NCBI RefSeq assembly: GCF_001922345.1
Contig: NZ_CP018811.1
Span: forward strand, 682,001-746,000
Reading direction: 5' to 3'
Source of the DNA: Paraburkholderia sp. SOS3
GTDB taxonomy: Bacteria > Pseudomonadota > Gammaproteobacteria > Burkholderiales > Burkholderiaceae
Length of the DNA: 64,000 bases
In this document: positions 38,215 to 45,734 of the stretch, in pieces
Layout of the letters: each line of letters starts with the position of its first letter
How positions within the stretch are numbered: position 1 is the stretch's first letter
Notes under the pieces: generated by a model
What the model saw: the letters and a program-made list of their open reading frames with translations, nothing else
Told to the model about the DNA's origin: nothing
Databases searched by the model: none
Program-made: the position numbers and the translations under genes

Positions 38215-38235
38215 TTGATGGTCTCTCCCGGTGCC

Positions 38236-38967
38236 TTATTGCGGTTCGCTGCCGCAGGCAAGCGGAGTCTTCAACGAGTTGGCCGGAGCCGGCACAGGGT
38301 TTTGCGGGGCCTGCTGCGTGGCGAGCCAGGAGGCGACGGCGTTCACGTCGTCGTCGGTGAGACGCGTGGCGATGGTGTGCATGCAGTCAGGCGCGATCGC
38401 GTGACGCGTGCCCGAACGCCAGGCGCCGAGCTGCGCGCTGATGTAGTCCGAGTGCAGGCCGACGAGGCCCGGAATAGCCGGTTCCATACCGGTGAGCGCC
38501 TTGCCGTGGCACGCCGCGCAGGCGGGAATCTGCTTGCCCGGATCGCCGTTCAGCACGATCTGACGGCCGCGCTCGAGCGTTGCGTCGGACACGTTCGGCT
38601 TGTTGGGCGGCGGGTACGGCGGGCGTTGCTGCGAGAAGTACGTGGCGATCTGATGCAGGTAGTCGTCCGAGAGGTACGTGACGAGGTAGTTCATCGGCGG
38701 GTACTTGCGGCGCCCTTCGCGGAAGTTCTGCAGCTGGTTGTACAGGTAGTCCGCCGGCTTGCCCGCTAGACGCGGGAAGTAATCGTTGTCGGTGCCCTGG
38801 CCATGCGTGCCGTGACATGCCGTGCAGCCCTGCACGCGCGCTTCCATCGTATCGGGGGCTTTGGGCTGAGTCTGCGCTTTCGCAGCGCTATAGACGCCTG
38901 CACTGCCAATCAACAGAAGCGCGAGCAGCGGGCGGAAAATGCGTCTTGAAGACACGCGTAACTCCAT
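38236..38967 (-). CDS. Di-haem cytochrome c4-like protein
   Basis: A 243-residue periplasmic cytochrome with a signal peptide (residues 1-31, ending AKA) and two haem motifs, CTACH (48-52) and CAACH (about 149-153). Each motif begins a c4-type half (HGTHGQGTDNDYFPRLAGKP and GKALTGMEPAIPGLVGLHSD). The start ATG at 38967 is preferred to the open frame up to 39105, which lacks a signal peptide. It is the upstream gene of a two-cytochrome operon. Confidence 0.92.
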   Translation of the reverse strand: MELRVSSRRIFRPLLALLLIGSAGVYSAAKAQTQPKAPDTMEARVQGCTACHGTHGQGTDNDYFPRLAGKPADYLYNQLQNFREGRRKYPPMNYLVTYLSDDYLHQIATYFSQQRPPYPPPNKPNVSDATLERGRQIVLNGDPGKQIPACAACHGKALTGMEPAIPGLVGLHSDYISAQLGAWRSGTRHAIAPDCMHTIATRLTDDDVNAVASWLATQQAPQNPVPAPANSLKTPLACGSEPQ

Positions 38968-39526
38968 GAAATCGGGGACCTGACCGAGCTTCGAGCTGGC
39001 TCGGTATAAAGACAACTCACAGACAACTGAACTAAGCCTGGCGGCAGCGGGCGCTGCGGCGACGCAGCATTCTATCATCGATGATTGATGGTGACTATTT
39101 GCCACATAGGCCGAAGTTCAGGCGCCATCGTGTTATGCGACAGTTTGACGCAACACCGCTCGCCGAGGATTCGCACGGTTGCCTCGTAGCGCGGAGGCTG
39201 CGAAGACTCCGTCAAATGCGCATGCCGTGCTGGCGCAGCGCACGATGCCGCGTGTCAAGGCCTCGGCAGCGGACAACGCATCCTTTAAGATGGCACGTTT
39301 CGCCATATTCCCTCGGTGTTCCTGCCGTTCTCGTGTAGCGGTGTTTCACGAAGGGTGCGGCTCGCCGAGCAGTTACCTCGACGTATCCGCCGACCACCAG
39401 CCTCGATCCTTTCAATCTGCCTCTGATGAAGCCACCCGCCGTCGCACGTCCGTTAGACCCGCACGCCGCCGTCGCTTGCGATGCCGTCGCGCTGCCCCAC
39501 TCAACCCGCATCCCGGGTGGCTCCGT
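38968..39526. other. Divergent region between cytochrome c4-like and CopD-like genes
   Basis: 559 bases separate the divergent genes. The forward frame from 39179 to the CopD-like start is open but has no domain, no Shine-Dalgarno and a composition unlike its neighbours, so it is not called. No operator or strong promoter pair was found. Confidence 0.5.
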
Positions 39527-40456
39527 ATGACGATGAGCGGACTCTGGATCGGGCAGGTTGCCCTCGCCGCGCTGATGAACATCGCGTTTGCCTTCGCGGT
39601 CGGCACCGCGCTGCTCGCCGCATGGCTCGCCAAAGACGCGCAGGCGAAGGTCGCGCCCGCGCGGCCCGCGTGGTTGCGTGCGCAACGGTCGATGCAGACT
39701 GCGGCGATCGTGCTCGTGCTCGCCGATCTCGGCTGGCTGCTGTATGCGTCGGCTTCGATGGGCGGCGTGAGTCTGCCGGCCGCGCTCGGCGTCGTGCCGA
39801 CCGTGCTCGCGCAGACGCACGCGGGCTATGCCTGGCTCGTCGCATTCGGCGGCGCGGTGCTGTTGTTGCTGACGTCGCTGGCGAGCCACGACGGCGCATT
39901 GCGCAACGCGCTGCTGTGGCTCGCGGTGATCGCGATCGCGGCGGGCAAGGCGTCGCTCGGTCATGCGGCCGATGCGGGGGCCGTGTCGCCGGCGGTCGGC
40001 ATCCAGACGCTGCATGTGCTGGCCGCGACCGTGTGGGGCGGTCTCGTGCTCGCGGCGGGGTTGGCGGTGGTGCCGGCGCTCGGCGCGTCGGTGGCGCGCG
40101 GCGTGCTGATTCGCACGGCGACGCAGGTGTCGAACCTATCGTTCGCGGCGGTTGTGTTCGTGCTGCTGACGGGTGTGTTCAATGCCGTGCAGGGGGCGGG
40201 CGGAACGTTTGCCGCGATCGGGTACACGACGTGGGGCCATGTGTTGACATTGAAGCTCGCGCTCGTTGCGCTGGCGCTCGTGATCGGGGCGTTGAACCGC
40301 TTCTCCGCATTGCCGAGGCTGCGCCGTACCGCGTCGACGATGGACGCGCACACGTTTGCGAATCTGCTTCATCTCGAAGCGCTGCTGATGATCGGCGTTT
40401 TCGCGGCCGCGGCGGTGCTCGCCGATAGCGTGCCGGGGTTCGTTGCGCTGGGCTAG
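39527..40456 (+). CDS. CopD-family copper resistance membrane protein
   Basis: A 309-residue inner-membrane protein with about eight hydrophobic segments. It opens MTMSGLWIGQVALAALMNIA and has the CopD-domain pattern LHVLAATVWGGLVLAAGLAV near residue 163. A conserved His lies in GKASLGHAADAG and another in FANLLHLEALLM. By family it may move copper between periplasm and cytosol. No copC partner is visible next to it. The start could also be the ATG six bases downstream. Confidence 0.82.
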   Translation: MTMSGLWIGQVALAALMNIAFAFAVGTALLAAWLAKDAQAKVAPARPAWLRAQRSMQTAAIVLVLADLGWLLYASASMGGVSLPAALGVVPTVLAQTHAGYAWLVAFGGAVLLLLTSLASHDGALRNALLWLAVIAIAAGKASLGHAADAGAVSPAVGIQTLHVLAATVWGGLVLAAGLAVVPALGASVARGVLIRTATQVSNLSFAAVVFVLLTGVFNAVQGAGGTFAAIGYTTWGHVLTLKLALVALALVIGALNRFSALPRLRRTASTMDAHTFANLLHLEALLMIGVFAAAAVLADSVPGFVALG

Positions 40457-40483
40457 GCCGGGCGCAATCGCGTCAGGCGTGTT

Positions 40484-40681
40484 TCATGCGTGAACGATTG
40501 GCTCGAGCGTCGCGGCGTCGAACATGCCCTGCTGCGGCTTACCCGACGCATCGAACCATTCGCAGATCAGCCAGATGCCCGGTGCGAACGCGACCGGCCC
40601 GACCCACGTGGCCGTCATCGGGCGGCCGCCCGATTTGAGCCTGAAGACATCCCCGGTTTGGTATGGCGTAGTGTGCGGCAC
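40484..40681 (-). CDS. YodC-family small protein (DUF2158)
   Basis: A 65-residue protein starting at GTG 40681 behind a good Shine-Dalgarno (AAGGAG, six bases away). The sequence YQTGDVFRLKSGGRPMTATW followed by CEWFDASGKPQQGMF is typical of DUF2158/YodC: GDVVxLKSGGPxMTV and WF...F at the end. The function is unknown in any organism. The longer frame extending to 40942 is leader sequence. It converges on the CopD-like gene with a 27-base gap. Confidence 0.8.
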   Translation of the reverse strand: MPHTTPYQTGDVFRLKSGGRPMTATWVGPVAFAPGIWLICEWFDASGKPQQGMFDAATLEPIVHA

Positions 40682-40757
40682 GATATCTCCTTGTTGTTCT
40701 TGCTGTGACGTCGTTGCTGTGATTGCACCTGCCTGCTGTCGCACGCGCTGCGCGAAA

Positions 40758-41060
40758 TTACTCGAAGCCGAGCCGATGACCGACGATCGGCGCGCAAAAA
40801 AGCGCGATTGCGCAGCCCGCGGCCTTGCCTTCCAGTTCGGCGGACGCGGCAGAAGCGTTATACACGTGCATGAGCAGATCGAATAGCTGTGGCATGCAAT
40901 ACAGAACCGCAGCGCCCACGAAGCAACGTTCCACAATTGCAATACGCCAGCCGCGCTCGTACGCGACAGCGGCGAAAATCACGCGCAGTACGCCGAACAG
41001 AACGAGCGCGCCGACGGCCGCCTGCTGGCGGATCAGATAGTCAGGAAGGAATTCGGTCAT
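40758..41060 (-). CDS. Small predicted membrane protein (100 aa)
   Basis: MTEFLPDYLIRQQAAVGALV opens a 100-residue protein with about three hydrophobic segments (residues 13-32, 38-58 and 76-92). The Arg/Glu-rich loop YERGWRIAIVERC lies between the first two. The Shine-Dalgarno is weak, and an in-frame upstream ATG at 41096 is possible. It lies 76 bases upstream of the YodC-like gene on the same strand, and the two may be co-transcribed. No family was recognised. Confidence 0.55.
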   Translation of the reverse strand: MTEFLPDYLIRQQAAVGALVLFGVLRVIFAAVAYERGWRIAIVERCFVGAAVLYCMPQLFDLLMHVYNASAASAELEGKAAGCAIALFCAPIVGHRLGFE

Positions 41061-41291
41061 GGCTCGCGATCGCCGTAAAGTCGTGTCGCAGACCATTCAG
41101 CAAAAGCCAAGCCAGAATGCTCGCGCGTCGTGCGAACGTGCCGCGAGGCGTTATGCGGCAAGGCATCGGTAAAACATGACGTGCGCCGGCACGCAGCCGC
41201 GGCGCCGCTCGTCGCGGCTACCGCGCCGGAAATGTAACGTTCGCGAAACATCGCGCGAAAAAACGCGCGCGTCGTGTTGCGCAAATGAAAA

Positions 41292-41323
41292 CGCCGCCGG
41301 GGCCGTTCGCTCCCCAGGCGGCG
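41292..41323 (-). terminator. Rho-independent terminator after dgoD
   Basis: CGCCGCCGGGG pairs with CCCCAGGCGGCG (one bulged A) around a 9-base loop. On the minus strand it is followed by TTTTCATTTG. It lies 30 bases beyond the dgoD stop codon. Confidence 0.8.
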
Positions 41324-41352
41324 CTTCGATCATCGCGATGTACCGATCGCGC

Positions 41353-42501
41353 TTACCACTCGGCGACGCTGCCGTCCGTGTGGCGCCACACCGGGTTGCG
41401 CCAGCGGTGGCCGAGCTTCGCCATCTCGCGCACCTTCTCTTCGTTCACTTCGATGCCAAGGCCCGGGCCCTGCGGAATCGACACATAGCCGCCTTCGTAC
41501 CTGAAAACTTCCGGATTCCTGATGTAATCGAGCAGGTCGTTGCCCTGGTTGTAGTGGATGCCGAGGCTCTGTTCCTGGATGAACGCGTTGTAGCTGACCG
41601 CATCGATCTGCAGGCACGTTGCGAGCGCGATCGGACCGAGCGGGCAGTGCAGCGCAAGCGCGACGTCATAGGCTTCGGCCATCGAAGCGATCTTGCGGCA
41701 CTCGGTGATGCCGCCCGCGTGCGACGCGTCGGGCTGGATGATGTCGACGTAGCCGCCCGCGAGAATGTGCTTGAAGTCCCAGCGCGAGTACAGACGCTCG
41801 CCGAGCGCGATCGGCGTGCTCGTCTGGTTCACGATATCGCGCAGCGCCTCGACGTTTTCCGACAGCACCGGTTCTTCGATGAACATCAGCTTGAACGGAT
41901 CGAGCTCTTTCGCGAGCACCTTCGCCATCGGCTTGTGCACGCGGCCGTGGAAGTCGACGCCGATGCCGACGTTCGGGCCCACCGCCTCACGTACCGCGCG
42001 CACGTTGTCGATGACGCCTTGAACCTTGTCGAACGTGTCGACGATCTGCAACTCTTCCGAGCCGTTCATCTTGACGGCCTGGAAGCCGCGCTCGACGACG
42101 GCGCGCGCATTGTTCGCGACGTCGCTCGGCCGGTCGCCGCCGATCCACGAATAGACCTTGATGCGGTCGCGCACCTGGCCGCCAAGCAGCGTATGCACGG
42201 GCACGCCGTGAAACTTGCCCTTGATGTCCCACAGCGCTTGGTCGACGCCGGCGATCGCGCTCATCGTAATCGGTCCGCCGCGATAGAAGCCCGCGCGGTA
42301 CATGACCTGCCAGTGGTCTTCGATCAGGCGCGGATCTTTGCCGATCAGATAGTCGGACAGCTCGTCGACGGCCGTGGCGACCGTATGCGCGCGCCCTTCG
42401 ACGACGGGCTCACCCCAGCCGACGATGCCCTCGTCGGTTTCGATCTTCACGAAGCACCAGCGCGGCGGGACGATGAAGGTTTCGATGCGGGTGATTTTCA
42501 T
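41353..42501 (-). CDS. dgoD: D-galactonate dehydratase
   Basis: Enolase-superfamily enzyme that dehydrates D-galactonate to 2-keto-3-deoxygalactonate in the De Ley-Doudoroff pathway. The 382-residue protein has the Mg ligands and catalytic residues of DgoD. These are Asp and His in [12 protein letters not shown], Glu in LMFIEEPVL, Glu in [13 protein letters not shown] and the catalytic His in [28 protein letters not shown] lies between the last two. Start at 42501 ([15 protein letters not shown]). It is divergent from dgoR with a palindrome between. Confidence 0.96.
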   Translation of the reverse strand: MKITRIETFIVPPRWCFVKIETDEGIVGWGEPVVEGRAHTVATAVDELSDYLIGKDPRLIEDHWQVMYRAGFYRGGPITMSAIAGVDQALWDIKGKFHGVPVHTLLGGQVRDRIKVYSWIGGDRPSDVANNARAVVERGFQAVKMNGSEELQIVDTFDKVQGVIDNVRAVREAVGPNVGIGVDFHGRVHKPMAKVLAKELDPFKLMFIEEPVLSENVEALRDIVNQTSTPIALGERLYSRWDFKHILAGGYVDIIQPDASHAGGITECRKIASMAEAYDVALALHCPLGPIALATCLQIDAVSYNAFIQEQSLGIHYNQGNDLLDYIRNPEVFRYEGGYVSIPQGPGLGIEVNEEKVREMAKLGHRWRNPVWRHTDGSVAEW

Positions 42502-42591
42502 GGCGCGTCTCCTGTGAGTTCGTGAACCGAGCGGTGAATCGGCTGGGGCGGAAAGTCCGGGGAGCCACATGCTACAACAGAATCGCATTTA

Positions 42592-42609
42592 AATACTATT
42601 AATAGTATT
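42592..42609. promoter_or_regulatory. 18-bp perfect palindrome, candidate DgoR operator
   Basis: AATACTATTAATAGTATT is perfectly self-complementary and lies between divergent dgoD and dgoR. Each half contains TACTAT, a -10-like hexamer, on either strand, so a bound regulator could block both promoters. FadR/GntR-type regulators bind such AT-rich palindromes; the assignment is by position. Confidence 0.7.
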
Positions 42610-42678
42610 ATTTGGGACGCTTCCGTTCGGGAAACGCTTCCGAGCCCGCTCACGCCGCGTTGCGCAAGGAGAACCACT

Positions 42679-43356
42679 ATTCAGCGAGATCTGCACGGCC
42701 GCGTCGCGCATCAGCTCGCGACAGCCATCCTGCGCGGCGACTATGCGCCCGCATCCACGCTGCCGCGCGAGGCCGAGCTGATGGAGGCGTTCGGCGTGAG
42801 CCGCACGGTGCTGCGCGAAGCGCTGCGCACGCTGACCTCGAAGGGGCTGATCGAATCGCGGCCGCGCGTCGGCACGCGCGTGCGGCAAAGGGATGCGTGG
42901 AATCTGCTCGATGTCGACGTGCTGGACTGGTACTCGCGCGTCGCGCCGCCCGTCGACTTCGCGCTGAAGCTGCAGGAAATGCGCGAAATGATCGAACCGT
43001 ATGCGGCGGGGCTTGCGGCCGCATCGCGCAGCGAGGCGTCGTTTGTTGCGCTCGACACCGCGCACGCGGCGATGGTCGCGGCGCGCAATGTCGACGAATG
43101 GGTGCGCGCGGACCTCGAATTTCACCTGAGCGTGCTGCAAGCGTGCGGCAACGAGTTGCTGATTCCGCTCGGCACGCTGATCGAGCGCACGCTCGAAGCG
43201 CAATTGCGGCTCAATGCGAAGCGGGCGGACGTGTTCAACGCGTCGCTTGCTGAACATAGCGCGGTGTTCGAAGCGATCCGCGATCGCGATGCGCAGCGTG
43301 CGCGCGATGCGATGGCGGCGCTGCTCGGCGTCACGCGCGCGCGGATCGAAGCGTGA
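42679..43356 (+). CDS. dgoR: GntR/FadR-family galactonate regulator, apparent ATT start
   Basis: A 225-residue regulator. The FadR-type winged HTH starts at the very beginning (RDLHGRVAHQLATAILRGDY, then LPREAELMEAFGVSRTVLRE), followed by an FCD ligand domain with metal-type residues. No ATG, GTG or TTG exists in frame ahead of the HTH. The first ATG (42781) would remove half of it. An ATT at 42679 sits exactly seven bases after AAGGAG (42666-42671), so ATT is the likely initiator, unless a base is miscalled. It is divergent from dgoD, its likely target. Confidence 0.85.
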   Translation: MQRDLHGRVAHQLATAILRGDYAPASTLPREAELMEAFGVSRTVLREALRTLTSKGLIESRPRVGTRVRQRDAWNLLDVDVLDWYSRVAPPVDFALKLQEMREMIEPYAAGLAAASRSEASFVALDTAHAAMVAARNVDEWVRADLEFHLSVLQACGNELLIPLGTLIERTLEAQLRLNAKRADVFNASLAEHSAVFEAIRDRDAQRARDAMAALLGVTRARIEA

Positions 43357-43421
43357 ACGCTGACTGTTGACTACCGACTCCCGAAGCGTGCAGCCGCGAC
43401 GCCCGAAGCACAAGCGGCCGG

Positions 43422-44330
43422 CTATTCGCCCAGTTCCGCCGTCAAAAACTCGATAAACACGCGCACGCGCGCCGACATCTGATGCAGCGGCGAGTACACG
43501 GCGAAGATATCGGCATCGGGCGTTCGATACTCGGGCAGCACGGGCACGAGCGCACCGCTCTTCAGATAGTCGACGATGTCCCACTCCGCGCGCATCAGGA
43601 TGCCGTGGCCTTCGAGCGCCCACTTCACCGCGATCTCGCCGTCGTTGGTCGTGAGGTTGCCGCGCACGCGCACGGTCGTTGTTTTCTGCGCCGCGCCGCG
43701 GCCGCTCGTCAGACGCCAGATGCCATAGCCATCGTCGCCCTGGCGAATGCCGATGCAGTTGTGATGCGCGAGATCGGCCGGCGTTTTCGGCATGTCGTGA
43801 CGCTTGAAATACACGGGCGACGCGCATAAGAGGCGGCGGTTCGGCGCAATGCGCCGCGCGATGACGCGCGCATCGGGCGGCTCGCCGAAGCGGATGCAGA
43901 CGTCGTAGGCATCGCTGCTGATCGGCGGCGGGTCGACCGATAACTGCAATTGCATGTCGACGTCGGGATAACGCTGCACGAAGCGGGAAATCACAGGGGC
44001 GACATGGCTGCGGCCGAAGCCGAGCGTCGCATTCACGCGCAACAGCCCCTTCGGCGCGGCTCGCGCGCCGCCGAGCAACTGCGCGAGCTCATCCATCTCG
44101 CCAAGAATGCGCCGTGCGTGCGATAGATAAATCTCGCCTTCGGCCGTGAGACTCATGCGGCGCGTCGTGCGATTGACGAGCGCGACACCCGCGCGCGCTT
44201 CCATCTGCGCAAGATGCTTGCTGACGGCGGCCGTGGTGACGCCGAGTTCGCGCGCGGTCGCGGTCAGGCTGCCGCGCCCCGCGAGCACGGAGAAAAACGC
44301 GAGGTCTTCAGGTTGCACCGATGCGCCCAT
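43422..44330 (-). CDS. LysR-family transcriptional regulator
   Basis: A 302-residue regulator with an N-terminal HTH (EDLAFFSVLAGRGSLTATAR, then ELGVTTAAVSKHLAQMEA) and a LysR substrate-binding domain of usual length. It is transcribed divergently from the tartrate/malate dehydrogenase gene and resembles DmlR/TtuA-type activators in context. A 15-bp palindrome lies just upstream of its start. It converges on dgoR. Confidence 0.9.
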   Translation of the reverse strand: MGASVQPEDLAFFSVLAGRGSLTATARELGVTTAAVSKHLAQMEARAGVALVNRTTRRMSLTAEGEIYLSHARRILGEMDELAQLLGGARAAPKGLLRVNATLGFGRSHVAPVISRFVQRYPDVDMQLQLSVDPPPISSDAYDVCIRFGEPPDARVIARRIAPNRRLLCASPVYFKRHDMPKTPADLAHHNCIGIRQGDDGYGIWRLTSGRGAAQKTTTVRVRGNLTTNDGEIAVKWALEGHGILMRAEWDIVDYLKSGALVPVLPEYRTPDADIFAVYSPLHQMSARVRVFIEFLTAELGE

Positions 44331-44344
44331 TTCACCGCCTATTC

Positions 44345-44359
44345 TTAACTTGCAGTTAA
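44345..44359. promoter_or_regulatory. Candidate LysR operator TTAACT-N3-AGTTAA
   Basis: TTAACTTGCAGTTAA is a perfect inverted repeat containing a T-N11-A core, 15 bases upstream of the LysR start and 129 bases upstream of the dehydrogenase ATG. The position suits autoregulation and divergent activation. Confidence 0.55.
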
Positions 44360-44487
44360 AGGTGGTTTGAGTCTAGCAGCGCGTGCGACACACGTCGATT
44401 TCTTACCATCGACTGATCCCCTCGTTTTCGCGGCCCGCACTTCGCGGGCGCGCGATTCACCAACCATTTTCCAGGAGACATCTCGGC

Positions 44488-45579
44488 ATGAAGACCTATC
44501 GCATCGCAACGATTCCCGGCGACGGCATCGGCAAGGAAGTGGTGCCCGCGGGCCAGCAGGTTCTCAAAGCGCTGGCTGCCCGCAGCGACACGTTCCGCTT
44601 CGAATTCGAAGACTTCGACTGGGGCGGCGACTATTACCGCAAGCATGGCGTGATGATGCCGGCCGACGGGCTCGACGCACTGCGCGACAAGGACGCGATT
44701 CTGTTCGGCTCGGCCGGCGACCCGCAGATTCCCGATCACATCACGCTGTGGGGCTTACGCCTGAAGATCTGCCAGGGCTTCGACCAGTACGCGAACGTGC
44801 GGCCGACGCGCATCCTGCCCGGCATCGACGCGCCGCTCAAGCGCTGCAAGCCTGCCGATCTCGACTGGGTGATCGTGCGCGAGAATTCGGAAGGCGAGTA
44901 CGCGGGGATTGGCGGCCGCGCGCATCAGGGCCATCCGATCGAAGTCGCCACGGACGTGTCGATCATGACGCGCGCCGGCGTCGAACGCGTGCTGCGCTTT
45001 GCGTTCCGGCTCGCGCAATCGCGTCCGCGCAAGCTGCTGACGGTGATCACGAAGAGCAACGCGCAGCGTCACGCGATGGTGATGTGGGACGAGATCGCCG
45101 GGCAGGTTGCGCGCGAGTTCCCCGATGTGAAGTGGGACAAGGAACTCGTCGATGCGGCGACCGCGCGCATGGTGAACCGTCCTGCGTCGCTCGACACGAT
45201 CGTCGCGACGAATCTGCACGCGGACATTCTGAGCGATCTCGCTGCCGCGCTCGCGGGCAGCCTCGGCATCGCGCCGACCGCGAACCTCGACCCGGAGCGC
45301 CGCTACCCGTCGATGTTCGAGCCGATTCACGGTTCGGCATTCGACATCATGGGCAAGGGCCTCGCGAATCCGGTCGGCACGTTCTGGTCGGTCGTGATGA
45401 TGCTCGACCATCTTGGCGAAGCCGACGCGGCGAAGCTCGTGATGAACGCGATCGAGCACGTGACCGCGAACCCGTCGTTGCACACGGGCGACCTCGGCGG
45501 CGACGCGACGACTGTGCAAGTCACGAACGCGGTCTGCAAACACATCGCCGCCCACGCGCGCGCGGCCGTCACGGCCTGA
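44488..45579 (+). CDS. ttuC: Tartrate dehydrogenase / D-malate dehydrogenase family
   Basis: A 363-residue beta-decarboxylating dehydrogenase that uses NAD and Mn/Mg on tartrate or D-malate. It shows the dinucleotide/substrate motifs MKTYRIATIPGDGIGKEVVP, VRENSEGEYAGIGG, TKSNAQRHAMVMWDE and NLHADILSDLAAALAGSLG, followed by the metal aspartates. Length and start (ATG 44488 after AGGAGA) fit TtuC/DmlA. Substrate choice between tartrate and D-malate is not decidable here. A LysR gene is divergent upstream. Confidence 0.92.
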   Translation: MKTYRIATIPGDGIGKEVVPAGQQVLKALAARSDTFRFEFEDFDWGGDYYRKHGVMMPADGLDALRDKDAILFGSAGDPQIPDHITLWGLRLKICQGFDQYANVRPTRILPGIDAPLKRCKPADLDWVIVRENSEGEYAGIGGRAHQGHPIEVATDVSIMTRAGVERVLRFAFRLAQSRPRKLLTVITKSNAQRHAMVMWDEIAGQVAREFPDVKWDKELVDAATARMVNRPASLDTIVATNLHADILSDLAAALAGSLGIAPTANLDPERRYPSMFEPIHGSAFDIMGKGLANPVGTFWSVVMMLDHLGEADAAKLVMNAIEHVTANPSLHTGDLGGDATTVQVTNAVCKHIAAHARAAVTA

Positions 45580-45589
45580 ACGGCGCGCG

Positions 45590-45644
45590 AGCAGTGCAAG
45601 AGCAGTGCAAGAGCAGTGCAAGAGCAGTGCAAGAGCAGTGCAAG
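45590..45644. repeat. Five perfect 11-bp direct repeats
   Basis: AGCAGTGCAAG is repeated five times without a mismatch, starting 11 bases after the dehydrogenase stop. The unit length is not a multiple of three, which fits a non-coding place. Confidence 0.9.
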
Positions 45645-45734
45645 AGCGGCGCGCCGCCCGGACGGGTGTGAACTCACGCGACGGCGGAATCGGGACCGTC
45701 CCTACAGATTGGCCGCCAGTCCCAAGGCGGCCCG

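Noticed and set aside
36721..38769. 682-codon plus-strand ORF across the cytochrome genes
   Set aside because: Arg/Ala/Val-rich shadow of two clear haem-protein genes on the other strand; no domain and no start signal.
39179..39526. N-terminal extension of the CopD-like gene or a separate copC
   Set aside because: No signal peptide, His/Met pattern or Shine-Dalgarno; residue content looks non-coding.
45590..45644. CRISPR-like array
   Set aside because: Repeats are 11 bp and directly adjacent with no spacers; no cas genes.
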